A DNA stretch of 64,000 nucleotides from a virus. The stretch lies in the IMG/VR virus record IMGVR_UViG_3300035490_000050, positions 1-64,000 of that record; one strand, 5' to 3'. Position numbers and translations under genes: made by a program. A model generated the notes under the pieces. The model worked only from the letters and a program-made list of their open reading frames with translations, did no database searches and had not been told where the DNA came from. The first letter of the stretch is position 1. Each line of letters begins with the position of its first letter. Shown piece after piece: positions 7,525-14,536 of the stretch.

Positions 7525-8391
7525 CTAGGCAAAAATGCCCTTGCCATAAGTGGCCGTCATCGCGTCAAGAATTGCCTGCGCCTCATTCGCCGTGCTAACG
7601 CGCACATCGGGATTATCGCGCAACGTTTGAGGATCACTTGCCGCAAGTATCTCAGTCTGCCTGCGCAAGGATTCAAGTGTCGAGTCATCCGTGAGATTCA
7701 AGCGGGTCAACACATCGCACAATTCCCGTGCGTTACCTATTAGCGAATCACGGAAGATAGCTTCTGGCTGCGCCAAACGTTCGTGAATCCGTGAGAGACA
7801 ATCGGCCAAACGTCTGACGGCATCCTGCTGAGCGTCTTTGAATGCTTCCGTGACCCGCTGTTCAGTCCGTGCCGCGATAGCGTTAATCTCCTCCGCCGCA
7901 ATAGTCACTCGAAAGTCGGTCCCTGCGGGAACGGGATTGTATTCCACTCCCCAAGAGTAACGTCCAGCGATGTCTGAGGGATAATCGGTCTCTTGAAACA
8001 TGCCATTCAAGACTTCCCTTGCTTGCTCACGATAAGCCGGGTAATCGGCGATAAAATCGGCGAGCAAAGAATCGGCATCATGGAACATTTTGCGCACCAT
8101 ATCGGTATATGCCTGATAATTCTTGACGGGGAGTAATCTCCATCCGTCATCGGACCATGCAAGAGTTTGCGCGTAATGCTTGACTCTCAAATCCGCAATG
8201 TGACCCGTTAACGCCTTGTACGCTGGACAATCACCCGGCAATAGGTGTTTATTGTAGCGTCCAGCGTCAAGAGTGGTATTGTGTGCCGCAGCGGTCTCTT
8301 GTGAAACCTTGCGGTCATACTTGCGAGCACTCCATGCGCTGATTCTCAGAGAGACTAGCATTGCCCTTGTATGCAAATCTGAAGCGGTCAT
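7525..8391 (-). CDS. DUF3150-like protein
   Basis: 288 aa from the ATG at 8391, preceded by GGGAGAG; another Met ten codons upstream lacks such a site. The protein is mostly helical and charged, with a conserved-looking central part (FRVTIAAEEINAIAARTEQR) and an Arg/Glu-rich C-terminal half. It lies between a MoxR AAA ATPase and a VWA metallopeptidase. That gene order (AAA, DUF3150, VWA) is one I know from plasmids and phages, so the assignment rests partly on context. It probably acts as an adaptor between ATPase and VWA protein. Confidence 0.6.
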   Translation of the reverse strand: MTASDLHTRAMLVSLRISAWSARKYDRKVSQETAAAHNTTLDAGRYNKHLLPGDCPAYKALTGHIADLRVKHYAQTLAWSDDGWRLLPVKNYQAYTDMVRKMFHDADSLLADFIADYPAYREQAREVLNGMFQETDYPSDIAGRYSWGVEYNPVPAGTDFRVTIAAEEINAIAARTEQRVTEAFKDAQQDAVRRLADCLSRIHERLAQPEAIFRDSLIGNARELCDVLTRLNLTDDSTLESLRRQTEILAASDPQTLRDNPDVRVSTANEAQAILDAMTATYGKGIFA

Positions 8392-8444
8392 TTTCTCACT
8401 CTCCCAAGTGAATTCCGGCATACGGTCCGGTAACGGCGATAGGA

Positions 8445-9479
8445 CTATGAACGGCCTGAAATAAGCTGGCCCAAGGGACCAGAATTCAAGCGAACAAAGG
8501 AATCAGTGTATTGAATCTTTTCGTCACGGCGAATTGCGTCACGGATGAGGAGAACGGCGAATTCGCCCTTGCCCGCTTCAGTGTAGAGCCTATTCGCATA
8601 GGTCACAATGCGGGCAAAATTCTGATCGTTAGCGCGGGCAGCGAGTCCAACTGAGACCGCGTACAATTCACTGGGCTTGCTCGGAATTGTAGCCTTATCG
8701 GGATTCATGAGAATGGCGTCAAGGTTTACCAGACTCTTCACCATTGACCGGAAAGCAAGGTATTCAAGCGCTGCTCCTTCCCCTACACTCCCCGCCATCA
8801 CGGCGGATTCAATCACAGCGGGCAAGGAAAGAGACTCAATCTTAGCAAGATGCGCCCATGTACGGGGAACTGGAGAGTTTGTAAGGTCTGCCGTCGCTTC
8901 AAACTTGCAAAGCAATTCCGGCCTGAAACGTAGGAAAGCTATCAGGGTAGCGGGGATACCGTGCGAGAATGCCCAGTTGCACCACGAGTCAATATCGGGT
9001 TCCAATTCGACAATGGACACGAAACGGGATTTTACCGGCTCTAGAATGCCCGATACTCCCGCGCGGTCAATGCGCCGATTAGTGGCCGCAAGGAAAGTAA
9101 CGCAGTCCGGGAGTACATGGCCGTTGACCCGGCGGGCAAGGAATAGTTGCATACATGCGGCCTGCACAGACGGGGGAGCTTGCCCCAAGTCATCGAAAAA
9201 CCAGACAGTGGGTTTGGTTGCTTTCAATGCACGGGCAAAGTTCCCGAACGGCAGGAAAGTTGCTTCCGTTGCACCTTGATTACCCCATGGGAGACCTTTA
9301 AAGTCTGTAGGGTCACCCACTGCCGGGTGTTCCAAGATGAGGTCATTGGACAGTGACGCGGTGACGGATTCAACGGTATCAGTCTTGCCGATACCGGGCA
9401 TCCCTGTAATGAGTAAAGGCAAACGGGCAGGAATAGCTGCGGTGAGAATGGCTTGCAATTGTGACGGGTTAACGCTCAT
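8445..9479 (-). CDS. MoxR-type AAA+ ATPase
   Basis: 344 aa. Walker A is GMPGIGKT (26-33), Walker B is FFDD in VWFFDDLGQA (92-101), and sensor 1 is AATN (131-134). SRF near 152 probably carries the arginine finger. These fit the MoxR/CobS/CbbQ group, which remodel or load metal into partner proteins together with VWA-domain proteins. It is the first leftward gene, starts after GAAAGGGGATTAC, and has candidate promoter C 40-70 bases upstream. A DUF3150-like and a VWA metallopeptidase protein follow, forming a three-gene cassette. Confidence 0.9.
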   Translation of the reverse strand: MSVNPSQLQAILTAAIPARLPLLITGMPGIGKTDTVESVTASLSNDLILEHPAVGDPTDFKGLPWGNQGATEATFLPFGNFARALKATKPTVWFFDDLGQAPPSVQAACMQLFLARRVNGHVLPDCVTFLAATNRRIDRAGVSGILEPVKSRFVSIVELEPDIDSWCNWAFSHGIPATLIAFLRFRPELLCKFEATADLTNSPVPRTWAHLAKIESLSLPAVIESAVMAGSVGEGAALEYLAFRSMVKSLVNLDAILMNPDKATIPSKPSELYAVSVGLAARANDQNFARIVTYANRLYTEAGKGEFAVLLIRDAIRRDEKIQYTDSFVRLNSGPLGQLISGRS

Positions 9480-9520
9480 GTAATCCCCTTTCGTATTGAA
9501 TTCAATCTTACATATACACG

Positions 9521-9548
9521 TTTACACCCGTTACTATTCCATTGTCAA
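9521..9548 (-). promoter_or_regulatory. candidate promoter C (leftward), for the MoxR cassette
   Basis: On the minus strand TTGACA lies at 9548-9543, and TGTAAA lies at 9526-9521 after a 16-base spacer. CATTTTATTC lies upstream of TTGACA, as in promoters A and B. It faces the MoxR gene whose ATG is at 9479. Confidence 0.6.
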
Positions 9549-9726
9549 GAATAAAATGAATGGAATAGGATTATTTATCTACATCTTTAGTATCATACGT
9601 TTAGATGCACGCTGTACACTTGCCACACTCGCCTATATCGCGCAAGGATTAAAGACAATCAAGAGTGACGCATCATTATATATAGCGGAGTATCAGCGGG
9701 GACTATCCCGCGATACGCGGGGGACC

Positions 9727-9917
9727 GTTACCATATAGGCAACAGGAATCAAAGCGAATATTACTCATTAGTCAATAGGGGAGTTGAAAAGGCGAAAATT
9801 GCACATTTGCCCTAGAGCGAACGTTTAACGCCCGGATGATAGGGGAGTGTCACTTTTCACGCCGAACGCCTTAAAACGGCAGCAAATCGCAGCGCGGGGT
9901 ATGTACTATATGGTAAC
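9727..9917. repeat. inverted 11-mer pair GTTACCATATA
   Basis: GTTACCATATA at 9727-9737 has its exact reverse complement, TATATGGTAAC, at 9907-9917. Related GGTTACCAT and GGTAACCA words occur near 9994 and 10527. Separated inverted sites like these may bind a dimeric regulator or initiator. Confidence 0.5.
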
Positions 9918-10040
9918 AATGACACTTGAAAACAGGTATCTAAAGGCAATAAATACAGTAACTTACAGGATATTTGTTTGGAATCTTAAAAGGTTACCAT
10001 TTAAGCAATAGGAGTATTGATTCTAAACGGTTTAACTATG

Positions 10041-10076
10041 CCATAGGGGGCGGGGGTATCGGTTTATACCCTATGG
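10041..10076. repeat. nested hairpin
   Basis: CCATAGGG (10041-10048) pairs with CCCTATGG (10069-10076). Inside it GGGTAT (10054-10059) can pair with ATACCC (10066-10071). The two stems share bases, so they are alternatives. There is no T-run after them, so this does not look like a simple terminator. Confidence 0.5.
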
Positions 10077-10153
10077 GGGTATCCCTGAAAACCCATAACG
10101 CGCAAGGATAATACAGACTCTCAGATTAGTACACGGTACACGGTGGAGCACGG

Positions 10154-10168
10154 CAGGGGATACCCCTG
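10154..10168. repeat. short palindrome CAGGGG-ATA-CCCCTG
   Basis: Perfect six-base arms with a three-base centre in the noncoding divergence region. It could be a protein-binding site or a hairpin. Confidence 0.45.
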
Positions 10169-10420
10169 CGCTTTGCGGGGTACGCTCACCCCTTGCTCAC
10201 CGCTCACAGCGTCAAGGGACCGGCAAAGCAAATAATCATTACCGCTCGCCTTGACGTTTGTACGCAGTTCCACCGTTCGATTATTCCCGATGGAGTGACG
10301 CCTTTTAGCTCGCTCGCCATTCGTCTAAGCGCTATCAAAGAATCAAGGCGCATATAAACGGACGTACACGCGGCAATGGACGCGCAGGGACCGATAGACG
10401 GCCTACAGGGACCGTAAACG

Positions 10421-10571
10421 GGGGATAATGGGCAAATACAGGCATTTATAGGGGATTATGGGCAGGATGGAGATATAGCGCCGATCTAGCGCCTTGCTTA
10501 ATCTACGCAATGGGGATTATAGGCAGGTAACCACTGCCGGTAATGGCATTATTCGCGGGATAATAGGCTAG
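10421..10571. repeat. iteron-like direct repeats (four copies)
   Basis: Copies begin at 10421 (GGGGATAATGGGCAAA), 10451 (GGGGATTATGGGCAGG), 10512 (GGGGATTATAGGCAGG) and 10556 (CGGGATAATAGGCTAG). Spacing is 30, 61 and 44 bases. Direct repeats of about 16 bases in a noncoding region are typical of initiator or partition-protein sites; the binding protein is unknown, and the ParB-like protein is one candidate. Confidence 0.55.
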
Positions 10572-10764
10572 TTGTACCTGTATGGCAGTCCACTTGCTAG
10601 GCTAGGAGTTGTCCACGATAGCGCACGGCTCGAAGACGACTTACGGCTTGGAGGGTTGTGGTTAAAACAAGGAAAATCGGTAGGCGCAGGAAAATGAAAT
10701 AAAAAAATAGGAAATTTGGAAAAAGAAAAAAGGGGAGCGCAAGAAAATAATTTTGGTTTTGCTA

Positions 10765-10794
10765 TTGACAACGGAAATGCGGTGTGAGTATAGT
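10765..10794 (+). promoter_or_regulatory. strong rightward sigma70-type promoter
   Basis: TTGACA at 10765-10770 and TATAGT at 10789-10794 with an 18-base spacer. Transcription should start near 10801, only a few bases before the ATG at 10804. This is the best consensus promoter in the window and probably drives the early rightward operon. Confidence 0.75.
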
Positions 10795-10803
10795 TGCATC
10801 ATT

Positions 10804-11427
10804 ATGAGTGTAGTTGAACGGAAATCGTGGCATTGCGATGTTTGCGGATTTGAGTGGCTGAGGACGGAGGGAATAAATCCGGTTCAGTGCGCGTCGAGTA
10901 AATGTCGGAGTCGGAAGTGGAATTTAATGGGAGGGGAAATAAATGGCAAACCGGGAATTGAAAGTATATCAGGAGCAAATGGCGGCGTTGAAGCTGGAAA
11001 TTCGGCGGGACGGGTGGAACCGGGGAATTCGGGCGGCGGCAAGGTTGGCGGGGAATTGCTGGGTGGTAGGGACGGAGCACCGAGAGCAGGCAGAGGAAAC
11101 GGGAAAGGCGATATTAAAGCTGATAAAGCCGCCCTTGAAAGAGGGAAGATACGGGATGCTGGCGGTGAAGCGGTAGAGTTTGTTCGCGCACCGGAATTGA
11201 CGGAAGAGCGTAAAGCGCAAGGATGGGAATTAAACAAGCGGGTTCCTGCGCGGCCTTTGGAGAATCCGATAGAGACGGACGCGGTAGGAACTACGGGGTG
11301 CAAGGTGACGGTTTCTAGGCCGATGGCGGGGCATCCTGCGCCGGAGTGGAGATGCGTGTGCGGGTCTACGGGGAAGCGGATGAAGGGGAAGGAATTGGTC
11401 TGCTTTAGTTGTGGGAGAGGGGTATAG
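10804..11427 (+). CDS. double zinc-ribbon protein with Gly-rich centre
   Basis: 207 aa from the ATG at 10804. Upstream in-frame starts are ruled out because they fall inside the promoter. The N-terminus has CDVCGFEW and a later C-x5-C (CASSKC), a typical zinc ribbon. The C-terminus has CVCGS and CFSCGRG, a second one. The middle (about residues 45-120) is a low-complexity Gly/Asn/Arg linker that coincides exactly with a different gene read in another frame (10943-11176). The mRNA would be almost leaderless. No function is known. Confidence 0.6.
   Translation: MSVVERKSWHCDVCGFEWLRTEGINPVQCASSKCRSRKWNLMGGEINGKPGIESISGANGGVEAGNSAGRVEPGNSGGGKVGGELLGGRDGAPRAGRGNGKGDIKADKAALERGKIRDAGGEAVEFVRAPELTEERKAQGWELNKRVPARPLENPIETDAVGTTGCKVTVSRPMAGHPAPEWRCVCGSTGKRMKGKELVCFSCGRGV
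10943..11176 (+). CDS. nested small basic protein, 77 aa
   Basis: Read in a different frame inside the 10804 gene. The ATG at 10943 has an excellent ribosome binding site (GGGAGGGG, six bases upstream), stronger than that of the host gene. The product has normal amino-acid composition and a helical, charged character (ELKVYQEQMAALKLEIRRDG), unlike the low-complexity overlap in the other frame. Both are probably translated, which makes this a gene-within-gene case. The function is unknown. Confidence 0.55.
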   Translation: MANRELKVYQEQMAALKLEIRRDGWNRGIRAAARLAGNCWVVGTEHREQAEETGKAILKLIKPPLKEGRYGMLAVKR

Positions 11428-11429
11428 AG

Positions 11430-11606
11430 ATGAAATTCTTTGCGTTAATAGCAGTCTTGGCTATAATCTTGGCTGCTTGTGGGGTGTTTGGGGAGTTGGC
11501 GCAAGCAATAATAGTAGCCGCAGGAGTGATCGTGCTTTGCGCAGTTGGAGTGCTTTTCGTTATTTTCTGGTTTGTTATGTTTTTCATGTCGCTAAATTCA
11601 CTTTGA
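11430..11606 (+). CDS. small membrane protein, possible lipoprotein, 58 aa
   Basis: ATG at 11430 after GGGAGAGGGG. The first 20 residues are hydrophobic and end in LAAC-G, which fits a lipobox, followed by a second hydrophobic stretch (AIIVAAGVIVLCAVGVLFVI). It is either a two-pass membrane protein or a lipoprotein with a membrane anchor. No family was recognised. Confidence 0.55.
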   Translation: MKFFALIAVLAIILAACGVFGELAQAIIVAAGVIVLCAVGVLFVIFWFVMFFMSLNSL

Positions 11607-11617
11607 AGGGAGATGAA

Positions 11618-11875
11618 ATGAGCGTCGCTAATCAATATATCACCGCAAATATCTGGCGCGGCGAACTGGATTATTGTTCTGTTGGCGATGTGCTGTACTG
11701 GGTGGAACCACTGGAAGATTACATAGTGAGTACAAAGCTGCGAAGCCAGTCTTTAGCGTCTGTAGCTGGCGTATTTGTGGATCAAGAGATAGTGCGTAGA
11801 GTGCTTGGCGAGTGCGGAACTATTAAAGCTATGGATGGGTATGAAGGGATTTTCGTTCTACAGAGGAATATATGA
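11618..11875 (+). CDS. hypothetical protein, 85 aa
   Basis: ATG at 11618 preceded by AAGGGAG. A soluble protein with alternating hydrophobic strands (YCSVGDVLYWVEPLEDYIVS) and two Cys. Its stop overlaps the next ATG. No family was recognised. Confidence 0.5.
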   Translation: MSVANQYITANIWRGELDYCSVGDVLYWVEPLEDYIVSTKLRSQSLASVAGVFVDQEIVRRVLGECGTIKAMDGYEGIFVLQRNI

Positions 11876-12195
11876 TTTCACGGCGCGGATTTTTCGGATT
11901 ATTGGGCGGCGCTTTGGCGGCTGAGGCTGCGCGGAAGATTTACGTCCTGCCGCCTTTGGGTGGGTGGAGATGTGCGGGCGGGGTTATTACGCCGGGGGAG
12001 ACGCTGTTTTATTTGTCGCCGGAAAATTGGTCGTACCGCAATACAATCACAGGCCACGTTTCGGAGGCGATTCCTGAAATTGTGAGGTTAATTCACACCT
12101 TCGCCTACCCGGAAATGGATGTGATGGATATTTACCGGCAACTGGATAAAGTTGATATTCATTATTGTCAGACGATTTTAGGAGTCAAGGGATGA
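11872..12195 (+). CDS. protein with Tat-like signal, 107 aa
   Basis: Starts at 11872, overlapping the upstream stop, with AGAGGA upstream. The N-terminus MISRRGFFGLLGGALAAEA has a twin-arginine followed by a hydrophobic stretch, as in Tat signals (usual pattern S-R-R-x-F-L-K). I have a general impression that phage genomes contain proteins starting this way. The rest is soluble with no clear motif. Export is predicted, not shown. Confidence 0.55.
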   Translation: MISRRGFFGLLGGALAAEAARKIYVLPPLGGWRCAGGVITPGETLFYLSPENWSYRNTITGHVSEAIPEIVRLIHTFAYPEMDVMDIYRQLDKVDIHYCQTILGVKG

Positions 12196-12443
12196 GCACA
12201 GTGAAGTGCGAGAGTTGCGATGGGACTGGGCAAGTAACGATTGTGCTCAAGGCTCGTTCGGTGGGAATTTCGACATTAGCATTAGGTGGCATGGGAAAGG
12301 TTCATTGCCATAGGTGCGGCGGTACAGGGCAGTTCAACGAGCATGACTTCGTGGACACCGGAAATAGAGATCGCCAATGCCGTGCATGTGGGGCGATAGA
12401 TTGCAGCACGATGGGTGAGTGGTGGTGCGGCGGGAGAAAATAA
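12192..12443 (+). CDS. small DnaJ-type zinc-finger protein, 83 aa
   Basis: ATG overlaps the upstream stop (ATGA) with GGAG upstream. CESCDGTG near residue 6 and CHRCGGTG near residue 39 are classic DnaJ zinc repeats, and CRACGAIDC follows near 63. A role as a zinc-binding adaptor is possible; no enzyme domain is present. Confidence 0.65.
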   Translation: MSTVKCESCDGTGQVTIVLKARSVGISTLALGGMGKVHCHRCGGTGQFNEHDFVDTGNRDRQCRACGAIDCSTMGEWWCGGRK

Positions 12444-12634
12444 TGCGCGGAACTATTTTTGAATACGATGGCCTTAGATTCAAGGCGCAGGACGATGAAA
12501 TATGTTCATTGCTTTCTGATGCTGCGATTTTCGAGAAAGCGGGAACTTGCAGCCTTAAAACGGCTATGAGAGTTGCCTTGGAATGTCAGAGGATAACGTT
12601 GGCTGATTTGCCGGTTCCCGTGGGGTGCGTATGA
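12443..12634 (+). CDS. hypothetical protein, 63 aa
   Basis: ATG at 12443 overlaps the upstream stop as TAATG, with CGGGAG upstream. Short acidic and helical protein with three Cys and no spaced metal motif. It is one link in a chain of coupled genes. Confidence 0.5.
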   Translation: MRGTIFEYDGLRFKAQDDEICSLLSDAAIFEKAGTCSLKTAMRVALECQRITLADLPVPVGCV

Positions 12635-12861
12635 TGGATAGGATAATTTTTCCACCAGACTTTCCGGGGAACGAAATCAATATACAGCGCCGACAGCTAT
12701 TGCGCGATGGGGTGCCTTGTAGCCATCCGGGGTGCCTGAAGCACGTTACGCATCCATGCGAGGGCTGTGGGCGCGTAGGAGGGCGTAGGGAGTGCCAGCA
12801 TGAGCGATTAAACGAAGATGGCATCTGCCGCGTCTGTGGGAAAGATAGGAGAGGAATCTGA
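12631..12861 (+). CDS. small multi-cysteine zinc-ribbon protein, 76 aa
   Basis: The ATG at 12631 overlaps the stop of the previous gene; an ATG at 12634 is an equal alternative. Cysteine pairs CSHPGC, CEGCG, CQH and CRVCG fill the second half and could bind two zinc ions. No family was recognised. Confidence 0.55.
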   Translation: MMDRIIFPPDFPGNEINIQRRQLLRDGVPCSHPGCLKHVTHPCEGCGRVGGRRECQHERLNEDGICRVCGKDRRGI

Positions 12862-13097
12862 TGCGAGTGATATTCGTTTCAAAAGATGCACAGGAAAAAG
12901 ATAATGCTGACAACGAACGCTATCGTCAACAGGAAGATCGTCAGCGAGTGGAGCAATTTCGCCGTGACGACTTGGACCAAGAGAGAGGCGTTTGGAATGA
13001 GACACTGCAAGCCAGAATCGGGCAGGAGTGGTCTCTGTCGAAGGCTTTGGAAGATGCTGATAAGGCGCTTGCAGCCTATCGAGAGAGGTTCCAATGA
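12861..13097 (+). CDS. hypothetical charged helical protein, 78 aa
   Basis: ATG with GGAGAGG upstream, overlapping the previous stop. Nearly all charged and Gln residues between 10 and 50, then a helical C-terminus (SKALEDADKALAAYRER). It looks like a small coiled-coil protein. The function is unknown. Confidence 0.5.
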   Translation: MRVIFVSKDAQEKDNADNERYRQQEDRQRVEQFRRDDLDQERGVWNETLQARIGQEWSLSKALEDADKALAAYRERFQ

Positions 13098-13462
13098 TGG
13101 GCGCTGACGAGAAGTTTGTTCGGGAGAATTGGGAGCATGTGAGGTCGTGGGTACGCGACCTTGATTCCTATGGGACTGACCAATTTAATGTCGCCTTATT
13201 CCTCAACGAAAAAGATGCGAAGTGGTGCGACAATCCTTTCAAGAGATGGCAAATGGATTTTGGGAAAGAGAAGGTAGTATGGAAATTAGCGGCGGAATTT
13301 ACGCGGGGGAGGATTGAAGAAATTCGGCTTCTTGAAGAAGAGATTTCGACGCAAGGAGAATTTTGTCAGCATGGCGACGAATGTGGACTTTGCGCTGTCG
13401 TAGCTCGCACGGTTGGACGTTTACAGGCGGCGCTGGCGGAATTAAAGAGGGGTATGAAATGA
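13094..13462 (+). CDS. hypothetical protein, 122 aa
   Basis: ATG at 13094, overlapping the previous stop as ATGA. Trp-rich N-terminal half (NWEHVRSWVRDLDSYG) and a CQHGDECGLC cluster around residue 90, which could be a metal site. The C-terminus is helical. No family was recognised. Confidence 0.55.
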   Translation: MMGADEKFVRENWEHVRSWVRDLDSYGTDQFNVALFLNEKDAKWCDNPFKRWQMDFGKEKVVWKLAAEFTRGRIEEIRLLEEEISTQGEFCQHGDECGLCAVVARTVGRLQAALAELKRGMK

Positions 13463-13866
13463 ATCCTAAAACGCTAGAGGATATGATTGCTCACGTCAAA
13501 AAGTATCCGGGATGGACGATGTATCCGCCCGATATTGACGCTATCGGGAATCGTGTGGAAGTGGCGAAAAAGATTGCGAAAGAAACAGGGACTATTCTTG
13601 AATGGGATGTTTTCGGGAGTCCGCGATTTATGCCTACTGATTATAGGCAGCGGATGGACATCAAAGCGGGTTGGGAAAGGTGCGATTTGGACAGCAAGGA
13701 TTATGGAGCGCCGAAGGAGCCTGAATACAATCCTGAGACGGGCGAGGAATTAGAAGAGGGATGCTATATGATGGCTCACAATACTCCTGACGGCTTATGC
13801 GATCCGATTACTGGCTGTCCGGGTTGCGCTCAGGAGCGGAGACGAAGGGCGAGGGAGGGGAAATGA
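13459..13866 (+). CDS. hypothetical protein, 135 aa, C-terminal Cys cluster
   Basis: ATG at 13459, coupled by ATGA to the gene before it and preceded by AAAGAGGGG. The last 30 residues contain CDPITGCPGC, followed by a basic tail (QERRRRAREGK). The N-terminal part is helical with Trp and Tyr. No family was recognised. Confidence 0.5.
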   Translation: MNPKTLEDMIAHVKKYPGWTMYPPDIDAIGNRVEVAKKIAKETGTILEWDVFGSPRFMPTDYRQRMDIKAGWERCDLDSKDYGAPKEPEYNPETGEELEEGCYMMAHNTPDGLCDPITGCPGCAQERRRRAREGK

Positions 13867-14258
13867 GCAAATCTATCTGGATTATTGAAGCAAGACGAAG
13901 AAATCCAAATGATCCTTGGGGGCCGTGGGAAGAGATGCGAACAGGACAGACCACTACCGCCTATCCATCGAAGCCTTTCACCGCAACTAACGACGAATCT
14001 GCATACCAGCGCCGCCCCGTAGAGTATAAGCGCATGGAACCAGAACCACCTAACCTTGTATTGCAAGAGACGCCGATGATATTCACTGTTCCAAAAGCAG
14101 GTCGCTATTGCATAGGAGCGGACTACGGACAGGCATCGGATGAGACAGTAGCGGCTTTGATGAGAATAGGAGAAGATGGGGAACCTGATGAATTGATTTC
14201 CATCCTTCGGCGCGATAAGGAAACTGGTAAATGGGAGCAGGAATGCCAGACGAAGTAA
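13863..14258 (+). CDS. hypothetical protein, 131 aa
   Basis: ATG at 13863 after GGGAGGGG. The second half contains YCIGADYGQASDETVAALMR, which has the look of the Asp-containing strand of RNase H-like nucleases seen in terminase nuclease domains (DxG followed by an alcohol residue). There is no second acidic motif, so I do not assign activity. It is coupled to both neighbours. Confidence 0.5.
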   Translation: MSKSIWIIEARRRNPNDPWGPWEEMRTGQTTTAYPSKPFTATNDESAYQRRPVEYKRMEPEPPNLVLQETPMIFTVPKAGRYCIGADYGQASDETVAALMRIGEDGEPDELISILRRDKETGKWEQECQTK

Positions 14259-14536
14259 CATGGCGTGTCAGTCCACAGGTATTCCACGATCTACACACGA
14301 TCATCGGCAATCATCTTACTGAAATGGCTTGGGATGAGGCTAGGACGCAACTAGACGGTATTCCTCGCACTGACGGTGCTGATGCAGCGGCGATGGAGAT
14401 TCGTGAGAAATATAATCTTAGTTACCTTCCTATCGGAACTCAGGTAAAGGTGATTGTGGACTACAAGATGGATGGGTACGACAAACCGGAGTATGGCAAG
14501 CAGTGCCAGCCGGGACCGGGGGAAAAGGGGGAGTGA
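14243..14536 (+). CDS. hypothetical protein, 97 aa
   Basis: The ATG at 14243 is preferred over that at 14231 because GGGAG lies at the right distance. It ends QPGPGEKGE; the next gene ends LGAGEKGE from a nearly identical 3' end (GGGGGAGTG), which suggests short duplication. The function is unknown. Confidence 0.5.
   Translation: MPDEVTWRVSPQVFHDLHTIIGNHLTEMAWDEARTQLDGIPRTDGADAAAMEIREKYNLSYLPIGTQVKVIVDYKMDGYDKPEYGKQCQPGPGEKGE

Larger units (their letters stand above)
9480..10803. other. noncoding divergence region, candidate origin/control region
   Basis: About 1.3 kb without a convincing gene separates the leftward and rightward arms. It holds divergent promoters at each end, a pair of 11-base inverted copies (9727-9737 and 9907-9917), nested hairpins at 10041-10076, a palindrome at 10154-10168, and four copies of a GGGGATWATRGGCA-like direct repeat at 10421-10571. 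GCGCAAGGATTA-type words lie at about 9646 and 10098. The last 120 bases before the rightward promoter are rich in A. This is the sort of architecture seen at replication origins or partition sites, which is inference. Confidence 0.5.

Noticed and set aside
7442-7547. longer start for the VWA metallopeptidase
   Set aside because: The extra 35 codons lack a ribosome site and would overlap the stop of the DUF3150-like gene; the copied GGGGATTACATG leader marks 7442.
9496-9738. 80-codon rightward open frame in the divergence region
   Set aside because: No ribosome binding site, unusual Tyr/Ile-rich composition, overlaps promoter C and lies in a repeat-rich noncoding region.
10421-10571. CRISPR array
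   Set aside because: Only four imperfect repeats with uneven spacing of 30, 61 and 44 bases, not repeat-spacer units.
10753-10803. upstream start for the double zinc-ribbon gene
   Set aside because: These codons lie across the -35 and -10 boxes and so would not be transcribed.
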